DNA of 64,000 nucleotides from NCBI GenBank assembly GCA_037157565.1, contig JAZHRO010000019.1, forward strand, positions 19,280,001 through 19,344,000, in the 5' to 3' direction. The notes under the pieces were generated by a model, which saw nothing but the letters and a program-made list of their open reading frames with translations, had not been told where the DNA came from and did not search any database. This stretch comes from Thalassia testudinum (taxonomy: Eukaryota > Streptophyta > Magnoliopsida > Alismatales > Hydrocharitaceae). A program made the position numbers and the translations under genes. The stretch's first letter is position 1; each line of letters starts with the position of its first letter. This document shows positions 1-12,620 of the stretch, piece after piece.

Positions 1-1490
1 AGACGTCTTAAAAGACGTCTGGGCACGCGCTCGTTACACAGGTTATACACATGCAGCTCATATTATATCATTTAATATATGCAACAGGAAGGTCACATGC
101 AACTATTCACTAGCACAGGCAATTTATATTTCACAGGCAGCTTTTGTCATTTACAGGAAGTTGTTAACATTTCTATTTACTCCTTTAAGACTGCAATTCA
201 ATCACGCATACAGACATTTCAAATATTTCTCATCCTAGGATTCATGCCACGTCCTAGGTTCTAATCATTCATTCCACACATGCATTTTGGTTTATAATTA
301 AATTAGGGGAAGCCACTCTACCAGTCAACCCAGGAGTATTGGAGGCTTGAACGACAGGCTCACGTGCCTCAGCAAGCCCCGAACCTGCAACGAAACAAAG
401 TCCTATAACAAGGAACAATCACAATGGAACATTCAGAACAGTATAGATAGCCTTCTAACAAGTAGAGGAACTCGCAAGGAAAACATTGGTATCTTGTTTG
501 CGTAAAACGAACCTCAAACTGACCCTAAACGGGTAAAATACAAGGTTACAGACTCAAATCAGACGTCTGGAACAACTTCCATACGTCTTAAAAGTGTCCA
601 GAAATGCACCTCAAGCTCTGCATCATCCTCAGACATCCAGGAACTCTTCTTGACCGTCTGGACTCAGCTCTAGACATCTGACCTCCTCTCCGGACATCTG
701 GAAGTGCTTCCAGTTGTCTGGTAAGCTTCTCAGACGTCTGAAATGTGTGGGAGGGCATGTCCCGTGCCTTCCCGAGGTAAATCCTACACGTAATCACCGA
801 ATCTTCTTAAAATAGGAACACAAAGTGTTCCTGCGAAGCGGCCTGCATGGCCGTATTCGCAAAGGGAACGTACCTTGGCGAAGCTCTCTCCTCAGACATC
901 TGGAACCGCCTCCAGACGTCCTCTCCATCATCTGGACATCACTCCAGACGTCTGATTCTGGTAAAAACCCAGAACCAGAATCTGCTCCGGCTTGCTCTCG
1001 CTGTGTGAGGCCGCGGCTCGCCTCCTCGCCTGCAGCTCTGGTTGTAGTAGTGTCAGGGATGACTTCTCGACGCACTCCTCCTCCTCTCGCATGTGCCGCT
1101 TCGGCTGTGCACCCTCTGGTGAGCTTCCACACGATTTCGCGAGCTCACTCTCCTCCTCTCCTCACACCGCTCCTCCTCATCGCCACTCTTGTGCTCTCTT
1201 GCTCACGCTGGGGTGGTGAGGAGGGGAAGAAGTGGTTGGAGTGGGGAGAATGAGAGAGGAGGAAGGGGGTTTATAAGGATGAGGGTTAGGGTTTGCTGGA
1301 GGGGGGAAAAGAGAGAGAAGAAGGAGGAAAAAGAGAGAGAGTACTGTCTGCGTGCAGCCCGCACGCAGACGCGAGCTCGTACTCAAAATTTTTGATTTCC
1401 AAACGTGTGGGAAGGTGTCCAGACGTTTGACCAGACATTGATCGATAGTCTAGATGTCTTAAAAGGTTTAGAATAGCATGGGTCTTTACA
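1..1490 (-). repeat. Right part of a Tekay/Del-type LTR, minus orientation
   Basis: The segment matches the right half of the LTR at 9215-12006 in order: the stretch with ACATGCAGCTCATATTAT, the CAGACGTCTG-rich blocks (about 555-760 and 890-960), the purine/pyrimidine-rich promoter area, and a final motif block. It ends in TTTACA at 1490, a canonical CA end. On the minus strand a TATAAA box lies at 1270-1275. The first 33 bases do not fit the LTR order, so a rearrangement or insertion junction may lie near base 33. No coding sequence of the element follows on the right, so it is either a solo LTR or a remnant. Confidence 0.7.
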
Positions 1491-2123
1491 TTATGGACGT
1501 CTGAAAGTAGATGTAAATCAGATTAAGGGTTAATCCTCAAAGATTAAGTCTGACAAGCCAACGGTCCTCTAGTTGGACGTTTGGCAAGGTCCTCAGATGT
1601 TTGAACTATGGGTTGATCGTTTGAAAGTGGCGGATAGAGAGTGAGTTTCCAGCCTAAGTGTTGGACGTCTGGACAAAAGTCAGACGCCTTAAAAGTGAAG
1701 ATCAGACGTCTAATGTCCAGATTGGACATCTAATCACGCTGTCTGATTTATGTTTTAGTTTTCTAAGTTCTCTACAAGATGTCTAAGTATCTTAGGGTAG
1801 TGTAAGTGTTCCTAGGATTACTAAAGGTACTTTGAGGCTCTTTAACAATCATCTAAAGAAAAAAAGCAAAGAACAACAAATACAAAGTACATGACAAAAA
1901 GACATCTATCATATTCTTCTTGTCTTCAAGTTCTCGCTCCACGCGAAGCTCCATCTTCTCTTTTCCATCAAGCTCCTCCAATCCACCATGGATGTGAGCT
2001 TGAACTCCTTCACACTTGTATCCATTTGCATTTTCCTGAAATTTATAAACTTAAATGTAAATGTTAAATCACAAGTATTTTATTATCATCAAAATCAACG
2101 ATTGTGGTGCTCTTGCACCAACA
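1491..2123 (-). repeat. Copia-like LTR fragment (candidate)
   Basis: Read on the minus strand, this stretch starts at 2123 with TGTTGGTGCAAGAGCACC, which resembles the start of long Copia (SIRE/Maximus-like) LTRs as I remember them. It carries several copies of the GACGTC palindrome (1495, 1668, 1704) that the neighbouring gypsy LTRs also carry. No partner LTR, primer site or coding sequence was found. The far boundary is set only by where the gypsy LTR ends at 1490. Family assignment is tentative. Confidence 0.35.
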
Positions 2124-2241
2124 CATTCTATTAGGCTCATTATTTGGTCACATCTTGTCATATTAAGTTTTGACAAGACAGCCAAGGGTAGAGAAGGGGT
2201 CATGCCTCTTCACCTTCTTTTCTCCCTTATATAGGGGGGTC

Positions 2242-3581
2242 AAGGTTTTAAATATCGATATCAATATCGTATCAAAAAGTCAAAAAAGAGATATATCAGG
2301 GATATATCGCTGATATCGGTGAATTTTGGGGAAATCACTCAAAAGAACTCAAAATATCCAAAAATGTCACAAATTTTATGAAAATTAACATTTTAATAAC
2401 TAATACATCATGAAAAAATGCCTAGAGGATGAAAATCATAAATTTTGAATGAAAACATAATAGAAATGCACTAGTCGCATGTTGACAAAGTCGTATATTG
2501 AAAAAAAAGTATACATAACATGATAATAATTGAAAAATGTTTATAATAACTTTCATTGCATATTGTTGACAATTGAAATCCTGCCTTAGTTGCACTGATT
2601 TTCTTATTAGTTTCAACATGCTCTCTATTCCAATGCTCTTTTTTTTCTCATTGACCTGCCTCAGATTTCGTGAATCACCCTATTACTCTTCTTTTTATGA
2701 TATCAAGATATGAAATCACAGATACTATCACCAAAGATACACTTGGTGATAGAAGATATGATTTAGATTACACAAGAGTATATAATGAACAAATATAAAT
2801 GGTCAAATAATTAGAGTCCTGATTTTTTTATCAGTTCCAACACATTCTCCATTCCAATACTCTTCTCTTTCTCATTGATCTGTATCATATTTCGTGAACC
2901 ATCCTATTACTCTTCTCATTATGAGCTCAACACATGAAATCACATCTCCTACCAACAAAGATGCACTTGGTGAAACAAGACATGGTTTAGATAACACAAG
3001 CATATATAATGGACAAATATAAACGCTCGAATAACTAGAGAGAAATTGTGCCCATCATAGCATAATGCACAACTTGCAAGATTAGTGGAGATCAACAAAG
3101 AACCAATACGCAAGTACTTAGATAAACCATGCTGAAACAAGTGAGCCTGTCAACCTTAGGTTGTTGTGGGGGAAAGAAAGAAAAACTATCATGGATGACA
3201 TCCTTTAATCAAAGGAAGATGACAAGATAGCCCATTCAATGCCCCTATAGATTATCAAAGTGCTTAGTTTTATGTATCTTTTTATAGAGGTTTGAAGATG
3301 CTAATGTATTTCTCACCGACGTTTTAAAATCTTCTTCCTATTTTTCAATAAGTAAAATCAAGTGCAATGACTGAATTGTCGACAGAGGATGTGCAGCTCT
3401 AAAGTTGATATATTTGATGGACTACAAGGAAGCAAGAACCCTAGCATGTACAGCTCTAAAGTTCAACAAAAGTCCATGATATCAGCGATATATCGGTCAT
3501 ATCATGGAAAAAAGATATTAAGGCTGATATTGATATGTGCTGACCCGGTGATATCGATATATCACCAATATATCAATCCTT
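2242..3581. mobile_element. Probable non-autonomous DNA transposon with GATATATC-rich inverted ends
   Basis: The left end begins AAGGTTTTAAATATCGATAT. The right end, read inward on the other strand, begins AAGGATTGATATATTGGTGA. Both ends continue for about 100 bp in short palindromes of the type GATATATC and GATATCG. A G-run (GGGGGGT) flanks both sides and could be an 8-9 bp target duplication, which would fit hAT or Mutator-like elements. The interior is AT-rich and has no transposase-like frame. The end similarity is imperfect, so superfamily and exact ends are uncertain. Confidence 0.5.
2597..3044 (+). repeat. Two-copy tandem duplication, period about 224 bp
   Basis: The unit at 2597-2820 recurs at 2821-3044 with a constant offset of 224. 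Matching landmarks include the pair TTTCAACATG / TTCCAACACA, the shared phrase TATTACTCTTCT, and TATAATGAACAAATATAAA near each unit's end. The copies look roughly 80 percent identical by eye. The duplication lies inside the putative DNA transposon and has no coding potential. Confidence 0.75.
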
Positions 3582-4239
3582 GGGGGGGTTTGTTGGGTTT
3601 GGGGTCTGTGCACTTACTCCTCCCCAATCCATCAGAGATTTGTCACGATTTCTATTGGTGGACCTCCACTTACTTTGATAACGCGATATAGGTGGCTTGA
3701 TGCGGGGTAGCGATTACCGTATTGGCAGAATGTCATCCATTAAACAAGAAAAGAGGGCCCCTTCTTTGAGGTGATTAAGAGAGGTTGCTCCTTTCTTCTC
3801 GATGCATCCCTTATTTGTATCAGCAAAGTTTGCACGTGTTTTGCGACCCCATATTGTAAGCTCCAAGTTTTTGCCCTATAGTGGTTCGTGTTGCACATAG
3901 TCAATTTAATCATTATTAAGTCCATTGCCCCATAACTTAATAAACATATCGGTTTCTGCATGAAATACATATTAAAATAAGTAGCAAGAAAATAGCATAA
4001 AACAACATAGGCAGCAAAATAGGAATAAGCGAAATATGATACATCACATATCACAAGAGCCATAACATTCGCAGTCCACACATACATCAACAGATAATCA
4101 TTACAACATAAAAGTGGGGCTTAGTCATAATATACAAAACAAAATAAGGCTAATAAGTAACAAAAATTGTAAAAATACTAACTACGTCATGGTCACAAAC
4201 ATTGTTGGGGCCTTCTATCACACGTCAATGGGAGGGTAC
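3582..4239. other. Unassigned intergenic repeat-like DNA
   Basis: I see no credible coding frame, LTR end or RNA gene here. The minus-strand frame of 116 codons at 3740-4090 has no recognisable domain and AT-driven composition, so I do not call it a gene. Confidence 0.5.
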
Positions 4240-5825
4240 TGATATTTCCATATTTATTTATATAATTAATGCCTAACTAATGTTAGTTTAAGGGTAATTT
4301 GAGTTAGATTGCATTTAGTTAAGTAAGATTAGGCATTTTAGAATATTTTGTAAATAATGCATATTTTTGGGCTTTTGTGTAATTTTTCTTGCAATTGTAT
4401 CTGATACCTTGATGTATTTATTTTTATATGTGCAGATACAAAATTTCAAGTTGATTGCAGCAAGACTTAAGGGACTTTTGATTTGAGTTCGCTTGGAAGA
4501 GGGCTAAACCTAGTTCGGTGAACCTATTTCCTAACCCAATTAGCCCTCAGACTCAGCCTAATTAGGAGCTTAATTCCCCACACCTAATTGCCACCTAACC
4601 TAACCTAATTTCCATATATATATAATCTAGCCACCACACCTCAATTTCTAACCTTATTGGTTGTTTATTATTGACTAAACGAACCCTAATTTTCTACCCA
4701 ACCTAGTCCTAAACCCTAACCCAACAAACCTTATTTGGCCATCCCTTTTATCCCCTAATAAATACTATTTTGGATGATCCAAATACACCATGATTTATCC
4801 ACCACTAGATCTAAATCCTAGAGTCCTAAATTACCTACCTAAATCCCTATCTTAAAACTCAAAACCAAATCATATTCCTAAGCCTAAACGTAATCTTGAA
4901 ATTCATAACAACATGACACAATTTTAGTATTTTGGTCATAACTTTGTCATTGTAAATCCAAATTGAGTGATTCAAGTTGCGTTGGAAAGCTGGTTTCGAG
5001 GGCTACAACTTTGATTTTATGTGCAACTTTAAATTCGAAACATAAAAAGGCCAAAAATTCAAGAGAACTACAACCATCCATTATCCTTTCAAAGCCATTC
5101 TAGCCCTCTATCAATTCCAACAACTCGTAACATATTCTATCCACCTATTCCTTCATCCTACCCTGTTGATTCCTAGACTCCTAATCCTAGCCCTTTATTT
5201 TGGTGATCCGAGGCAACTTGGATCAACCAATCATAAGCCTTCTTAACATCTATATAAACACCTTAGCCACCCCTCCTTAGGATCATTCCTTTCTACTTCC
5301 AAAAAGATCCACCAGCTAGAACTAGTCCTCCCCTCCCCTCGGTGATCTCTGTGGGTGCTCCTTCACATCCACGTCTACGCTGTCACTTCGGACTTCATCT
5401 TCGAAGCCTTTACTCTGCTTTTCTCTTAGTCTAGTTCTACTTGTAGTTACTTTGTTCTAGTTGTAATTTCCTCTTTATAGAAGCATTCTACTAGTTCCAC
5501 TTGTGCAAAACTCTTAATATATTCAATAAAGTACTAGTAGTTACTTTTCAACTTGTCTTCAAGTTGCAAGCTTCCTAGTTCTAGTATTTAATTAAGTTGC
5601 ATGTTCTAGATATCATTCTCCTTGATATTCAATCTACTTAGTTCTAGATCTAGTTCAAAAAAGCAATTTTTAATCTATTTTCCTCCCTACGAACGACTCG
5701 GACTCCCATATTTCTATTTCAAAAAAATCTTACGAGTTCGATTCAATTTACAAATTTCAAGAGCTTTTGTACGCATTTACTATGACGAAAAGCGATTTCT
5801 CGCAATCATATCTGCATTCAAAATA
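4240..5825 (+). mobile_element. Probable old solo LTR of a gypsy (Athila/Tat-like) element
   Basis: The segment starts TGATATTTCC and ends near AAAATA. It is flanked by GGTAC on the left (4235-4239) and GGTAT on the right (5826-5830), a five-base duplication with one change. Near the right end lies a U5-type phrase, CCTCCCTACGAACGACTCGG, which parallels CCTCCCTGTGGATACGACCT in the solo LTR at 16143-17797. Length (1586 bp) is also close to that copy. No internal region is present. The right end lacks a canonical CA, so the boundary is less certain than for the other LTRs. Confidence 0.5.
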
Positions 5826-8180
5826 GGTATCATGCTAGTTGTAGCAACTCCATTGTCTAGGCCTTTATGCCTAGGAGTGCCTGGCAAGAATGGCACCTCA
5901 CCAGCACCAAGTAACTCAAATTTGACCTACTAGTAGCTGTAGTAGGATCCTGCGGCCTTGGATCCTTAAAATAGGCCACAAAGTAGGAATGAATCAATTG
6001 GCTCAGTAGGAAAAAAACTACATGTATCATAAGAAATGACGGGTAGTGTATGAGGTACTGTATTAACTAAACCAACCACCCTATCTCACTACTTATTCCA
6101 TACATTACATTGAAGTTATTATTATTCTCTCACTCACTTCAATGGTTCAGATTCTCGAAATCATTCCTTTATATTAAAGGAGACATCGACATATCCTTCC
6201 CTTGAACCACCACCTAATAGTCCCTCCTTGATCAAGGGAGAGACTAGCAGGGCTAGTGATCCTCAAGTAGGCACATCCATCCTTGCGTCATGAGAATGTC
6301 TTCTAACCTTAGTCAATGGAGTCAAGCCTCTAGGTAGCTACCCAGGCCAAATGCCTCGTGGACAAGAAGAGCAAGATCTATTCAGGTCCTACAAAGTCTG
6401 GTCATCGATCATACCAGATCATGGTACAAGGTTGGTCAGACATTGTTAGGTCACATCAACGCTCTCGCTAGGAGCTCACACTCCAAATGTGCCCTTTTAA
6501 TCCGGCATCGGGCAAGGTCTCCACCATCCCTCATTGTACCCTAGCGTCATCCGCACTTGCGGGGGCCTATCGAGCTTCTCACTATGAGTACCTCATGTTG
6601 AGTTGTATTTAGGTATGTTCTAGTATCTCATTTCAATGACGGCTCCTAGCTTGTCACCACAATCGGGAACTATCCGTGTGCCAAGGTTCCTCATTGGCAG
6701 CTGTCAGCTACCCCAATTGCTTGGGCCTTCAACTCATATTCATGAGCTCACAACTCAAGAGGTTAAGGTGTTTAGCCTTATGGGCCCACCTATTCCAACC
6801 TAATCATCTCATTCGTTTTCATTTTTCATTTCATTTAGGGTTCCATTTAGGAATCCTAGATTTGAATCGCAGACTCTAAATAGAGTTTGATTCATCCTTT
6901 CTTTGATATTTGACTTAGACTTAGCCATTTAGATTAGGTTCTTGATCCACATGTGGAGATTCTGATCAGAACAAGATCACATAGGTCATAATAGATGTCT
7001 AGCTTCAATGTTAGACGTCCTAAATGTCAAAATAAAACTTCTAACCAATGATCAAATGTCTCCTGGTGAAGCAGTAGTAGGACCCTCTTCTTGATTACAG
7101 AATCAAACGTCCAACCATGTTGCCAGACATCCAAAGTCCATCTGGACATCTATACCAGTGGATCAGACATCCATTGATCAATGCCTCATCCCTGGAGTTG
7201 GGATAGGCTATAGGGGAGGTCCAGATTGCAAAGCAAACGTGCAAATGGGTTGATCAAACATCTGACCTAAATGTCAGACATCCATTACTCAGGGTGTTCT
7301 CCCTTAGAGTCGATAATTGGCTACAAGGGACATCCAACATGCTAGTTAGACATCCACATTAGGGTGATCAGACATTAGATCACTAAGTCCGACGTCCAAT
7401 TAGTAGTTAAGAAGCCTATTTGAGTTCTGAAACAAATTTTCTACCATACTAACTTGCCTATACTCATTCCTAACTCATATAACCCATCATTTAGGAGCCC
7501 AATCTAAATTGTAAACACATAAGACCACCCAAATCCCACAGATTTCATCACCACGCCCAAATCCCCGAATGCTATTTCCATAAACATACTCACATCATTT
7601 ACACCCCTGATTTGAGTTGTATATGCAAATATTCTCGCATGAAGCCATATTTAGGGTAAACTCATACTTCCATTTCATGATCTAACTAAGAAAATCAAGA
7701 GAAGCACTCAAGGGGGCAAGATTTCCTACTTACTATTGATGAAGCCTCTCCTTCCTTTCCCTCTTGCTGCAATCACACCAGCAGCAACAATAACAACATC
7801 AATAGTTGATGCTCCTCTTCTCCTTGCTGCCAGTTAGTAGGTGGAGAGAGTGAGGGTGAGAGAAAGGAGAGGAAACAATGGTGGCGGTGAAATCGAATGA
7901 GAGGTTGATTTGCAAATGCAACTCAAATGAAAGAAGATATGCCTTTCATTAACATTAAACAATTGGTGAAATATCAATCCCACCCAACAATTATCAACAA
8001 GTTATTGATAAGGTTATGAATCCAAGTCATTTACATTTAGCCCCTCATCCATTAATGTTTCGATATACCATCCCAAGTTTAAAGGGTACAACACACAATT
8101 ACTCGTTGATCCCAACAGTTGGATTCAACTAAGGGTTTGATTAATCACAAATCAATCATTAAGATTTCAAACCCTCACAC
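5826..8180 (-). repeat. Highly degenerate LTR-like region of the old minus-strand chromovirus
   Basis: The order of weak landmarks follows the Tekay-type LTR: a block with degenerate GACGTC/ACATC motifs at about 6990-7400, then a pyrimidine-rich to GA-rich switch at about 7740-7870, then the integrase/chromodomain end of an element at about 8190. Sequence identity is low, the left boundary was not found, and other repeats may be mixed in. The chromovirus coding remnant directly to the right is the main reason for the call. Confidence 0.4.
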
Positions 8181-8189
8181 AACATACCT

Positions 8190-9214
8190 CAAGTCTAGAA
8201 GAGGTGGGGGTGCTTGGCCCACATGTTAGCTTTAGGCTCCTATGGTGGCCTCCTTGAACTTTTGGTTGTGCTACAATAACTTCACTAGAGGTACATCCTT
8301 GTTGTGGAGTCACTTTGTTGCTTGATCAAGGACCTGTACAAGATTCTCTTCATAACTACGGTTAGGTTCAATCTGTAGGTCATGGTAGCGCACCACATGA
8401 CTCTCATCGGCTATGTACTTCCTCAGTGTAGATGCGTGAAACATGTGCATCACTAACAAATATAGAGGTAGAGCCAATAGATATGCTACTAAGGCGATCT
8501 ACTTGATGACCTTGAATGGACTCACATGCTGAGGTCTCAGCTTCCCTTTGATCCCAAAACAATAGATCCCTCTCATTGGTGATACATGGAGAAACACTTT
8601 GTCTCTGACCTAGAACTGTAGATCTTGCCACCGACGATCACTGTAACCCTTCTACCTCAATCAGGAGGCCAAAAGCTTTCTTCTAATGAAAGCAACCTGC
8701 TCTATCATCTGTTGCACCAACTTAAGTCCTTGAACAAATTTCTCCCCTATTTCTACCCAGCTGATCAACGAAAAACACTTTTGCCCGTACAACTCCTCAA
8801 AAGGTGTCATGCCTATATAAGCAAGATAACTATTATTATATGCAAACTCAACCAATAGCAAGTGGTCCTCCCATGATACTTGACACTCGAGTGCATAGGA
8901 TTTCAATAAGTCCTCTAATGTCTAGATAGTCCTCTCTGACTTTCCATCAATCTGGGGATGATATGCCGAGCTGAACTTTAGCTTGGTGCCCAAGGCTTCT
9001 TGTAAGTTGATCTAAAAATGTGACACAAACCTCAGATCTTAATCTGATATGATATCCTTCGGAACCCTGTGAACTCGAACAATCTCTCTGACATACCACC
9101 CAACCAACTGACTTGGCTTGTGAGTGGACTTGATTGCCAAGAAGTGAGTTGACTTAGACAACTAGTCAACAATAACCCAAATAGCATCGTTCCCATGCAC
9201 AATCCTTGGTAATC
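8190..9214 (-). pseudogene. Old chromovirus integrase and chromodomain remnant (first piece)
   Basis: Minus-strand reading parallels the integrase-to-chromodomain part of the Tekay-type pol at 12090-13160. The clearest stretch is 8661-8906, with the integrase phrase EFAYNNSY followed by GMTPFEELYGQKC. The SDxD catalytic region near 9035-9050 contains an in-frame stop, and several frames are needed to follow the gene. The sequence is cut at 9214 by insertion of the Tekay-type element and resumes at 40187 after the repeated target bases TAATC. It is clearly dead. Confidence 0.75.
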
Positions 9215-12006
9215 TGTTACGACCCGGCTCCCGAATCCCTATAGAACACGAGATCGGACCGACTCGACTGATCTCAAGACCTAGTCGTCCAACGAGAAAG
9301 TAACCAAAAAGCAGTAAAATAAACTACATTCACCATGCAAGCAACTAACAGTAACAAAAGTACAGTAGTAAAGAAGTAAACTACTACAGTACACACCACC
9401 ACAATAGTAGAAAATTAAACAGGTATAGGAATATAAAGTTCACAATAAAATAGTACAGAAGTGTAACAACTACTCACTACAACAGGAAATAGAGTACAAC
9501 AGAAAGCTACAACTACTGGGCTCTACTGATCCTAGCACCCTCTGCAGCCGTAGGCTCTGGCTGCTCTACACCTGGACCTGAGAAAGGTTATGAGTACATG
9601 AAATTGGCGAATGTTGAGTAGAGTGGCAACCAGCTAACTAAAATAGTAAAAGTGGACAGGTAGCTGTTGTTTTTCAATTTCTTTCTTTCTTTAACTAATT
9701 ATTCTTTCTTTCATCACTTGGTTTATTTATCAGGTCTCTTTCTTGATCTCGAATGTTCCTCATGGGAATGATCTTGATTGCAGTCTTTTCCGAAGAGTAG
9801 AAGTAGCACGTGGTGCTCTCCTGGCCGGGAGAGTCCCCCGTGGTGGTCCTACACTCAGTCAACCACCCTAAGGTCACTGACAGACGTAACGGTGACTACG
9901 GCACGCGCGATAAATGCACGGGTAGCTACCCCGCACTGGCACACGGTCAGTCGTTTCCGTTAACGGGTGCGCCTAAAGCACAGCATGGAACCAGTATAGG
10001 GCATAGCCCTCTCAGTAACAGGGGTTTAGCCCCTAAGAATCAAACTGGGGTCTTACCCCTCCACAGTCCACGCATCCTCACCTGACTACCCTGGTTTTCC
10101 TAGTGGGCCTAACAAGTCGGTGTAGAGAGGCTAGCTGAACCCCGGGCCCCATGGGGTGGCTAGCTCTCTCCCTACACTAGTAGCTCTCCCCGGTACTGTG
10201 TACGCGAGGGCCAAAAAGTCGGTACAAAGTGGCCAATCCTAACCCCGGGTCTCAACCCTAGGACGGCTAGCTCCGCTCTACACTAAACAAGGGGAGAGTT
10301 TCTCTCCTTGGTACTACATACTCAAGGGCCAGCTCACTTCCCCATTCACATTTCCAGTTCCATTCCATTTCATTCCAGGAGCTCTACTCCTAATTCCCCG
10401 TAGGGTTCATGCTCATGTTTCCTAGGCCAAGCCATACTAAGTTTCATCATTTCTAGTTCCATTTCTCAGGTCCTACACATGTAACATGTAGCTTTATGGT
10501 TCACATTCCAGGTTTATTCGCAGGTAGCTCGTGTTTCCAACATTCAATCTTTCATTTATAGTTCATATACATGCAGCTCATATTATGACATTTAACGTAA
10601 ACAACAGGAATTTACATGCAACAGTTTGCTAACACAAGTACTTTACATTTCATAGGCAGCTGTTATTCACTTACAGGCAATTGTTATTTTCCTATCTACT
10701 CATCCAGACTGCAATCCATATGTTTAATACAAATATTCAAGTATTTCTAGCCCTAGAATTTATGCCATACCCTAGGATCTAACATTCATTCCACATATGC
10801 ATTCATGTTTGTAATTAAACTAGGGGAAGCCACTCTACCAGCAAACCCAGGAGTAATGGGAGCTTGATCGGCAAGTCCATGTGCCTCAGCAAATCCCAAA
10901 TCCGCAATGGAATGAGGTCCTATCACAAGGATCAATCACAAGAGACCACTCAAAACAGGATAAAAATATTCCAACAAGTAGAGGAACTCATACGGAGAAA
11001 AATAGAATCTTAATTGCGGAAATCGGGCCTCAAACGGACCCTAAACGGGTCAAAAACAGTAATTCTGATTCATATCAGACGTCTGGAACACCTTCCAGAC
11101 GTCTTAAAAGAGTCTAGAACCATAGCTCAACTCCTGCGCCACTCCTCAAACATCCAGGAACTCTGCTGGACCGTCTGGACCCAGTTCCAGAGGTCCGACA
11201 ACCTCTCCAGATGTTTGGGAACACTTTCCGCCGTCTGGTGCCTCTCCCAGACGTCTGAACTGCGTGGGAGGGCGTGTCTCGCGCCTTCCCGAAGTGAATC
11301 CTGCACGCAATGATGCAAATCTCCTCAATATGGCACGGAACAGTACCTCGGCAGAATGGCTTGCATGGCCGTATCCGCAAGGAAGGTGTACGTTGCGGGA
11401 TTTACCTCTCAGTCATCTGTAACCTCCTCCAGACGTCGTTTGTGTCGTCTAGAAGTCGATCCAGACGTCTGATTCTAGGAAAATCCTAGAACCAGAAGCT
11501 GCCTTCGCCTTCTCGTGCCACGTGCGGCCGTGTCACGCCCGCTCGCCTACTGCTCCGGCTGCAACAGTGTTGGGGAGGACCTCCCCGATGCACCTCTCTG
11601 CCTCGCACACGCGCCGACCAGCCGTGAGCTCTCTGGCGAGCTCCCACACAAGCTCACGCGCGTGCTCTCCTCCCTTTACCCTCGCTGCTCCTCCTCTCCT
11701 CCCATGCCGCTCACGCCCGCTCCTCACTACTCGCCGCTCACCGCTCTCGCTGGAGGAAGAAAAAGGGTGGCTGAAGGTGAGGTGAACGAGGGAGAGGAGG
11801 GGTTTAAGTAGGCGTTGGGTTAGGGTTGCATCGGCGAGAGGAGAGAGGAGAGAAGAAAATGAGGCTGTGTACTGTCTGCACGCAGCACGCATGCAGACGT
11901 GAGGACATACACGAAAAATTTGATTTCCAGACATCTGGGAAGGTGTCCAGACGTCTGACCCAAGTCCCAGACGTCTTAAAGGGCTCTAACAGCACAGGTA
12001 TTAATA
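9215..12006 (-). repeat. 3' LTR of the Tekay-type element
   Basis: It starts TGTTACGACC and ends TTAATA; the second LTR has the same ends and nearly the same length (2792 against 2794 bp). In element orientation a TATA-like CTTAAACCCC lies near 11799-11808, and CAGACGTCTG palindromes lie about 130-170 bp upstream of it (11930-11975). More palindromes are present at 11075-11265 and 11430-11475. A row of three mini-hairpins lies at 9998-10060. Divergence from the other LTR varies from about 2 to 9 percent in stretches compared by eye, so this insertion is not recent. Confidence 0.88.
9998..10060. other. Row of three mini-hairpins conserved in this LTR family
   Basis: Three short inverted repeats follow one another: AGGGC-ATA-GCCCT, AGGGG-TTTAG-CCCCT and GGGG-TCTTA-CCCC. 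The same row occurs at 30418-30480, 63049-63110 and, inverted, at 56550-56611. Stems are largely kept while loops differ between copies. Confidence 0.6.
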
Positions 12007-12089
12007 ACATAACAAACTCAAAGGAAGTTTCGTCCCCGAAACTTGAGCTAGCTAGGGTGCGGAAAAAGAACAACATATGCATAACAAAC

Positions 12090-12509
12090 TCAAAGAGGAC
12101 CAAAGCCAATCTGAAAAGACGTACCCTCAAAGAGCTCCAGGTACTGCTCTCGCATCGCTGCCTTAGGCTCCCAGGTAGCCTCCTCGTACCGCTGGCTCCT
12201 CCACAAGACCTTCACCAGGGGTACCTGCTTCTGTCTCAGACTCCGGACGGCTCTATCTAGTATCTGCACTGGCCGCTCGGGGTAGGTCAGGTCGTCACCC
12301 ACCTCGACACTCTCATGGCTCAGAACATGACTGGGATCGACGACGTACTTCTTGAGGTTGTACACGTGGAACACGTCGTGCACACCAGAAAGCTGGGGAG
12401 GAAGGGCAAGCCTATAAGCAACGGGTCCAACCTGCTCTAGGACCTCAAAGGGTCCCATAAGCCTCGGCGTGAGCTTCTCTTTCACCCCAAACCGCTGCAG
12501 GCCCTTCAT
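12090..12509 (-). pseudogene. pol: Tekay-type pol: integrase C-terminus and chromodomain-like tail
   Basis: The frame of 139 codons carries the integrase C-terminal region (GPFEVLEQVGPVAYRLALP, then HDVFHVYNLKKYV) followed by a chromodomain-type end with VLWRSQRYEEATWEP. In this lineage the chromodomain-like tail is thought to guide integration towards heterochromatin. The phrase GGGGACGAAA, common just after the pol end of chromoviruses, lies downstream at about 12026-12041 (minus strand). This piece is open, but the integrase upstream of it is broken. Confidence 0.85.
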
Positions 12510-12620
12510 GGGCGAAATGCGAAGGAAGACGTGATCCCCAACCTCAAACTACACCTCCCTACATTTCCGATCTGCATAGCTCTTCTACCTACTCCTAACA
12601 GTGCGGAGTCGCCTGTGAAT

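Noticed and set aside
3740..4090. Minus-strand frame of 116 codons
   Set aside because: No domain, AT-driven composition and no promoter or splice context; likely chance.
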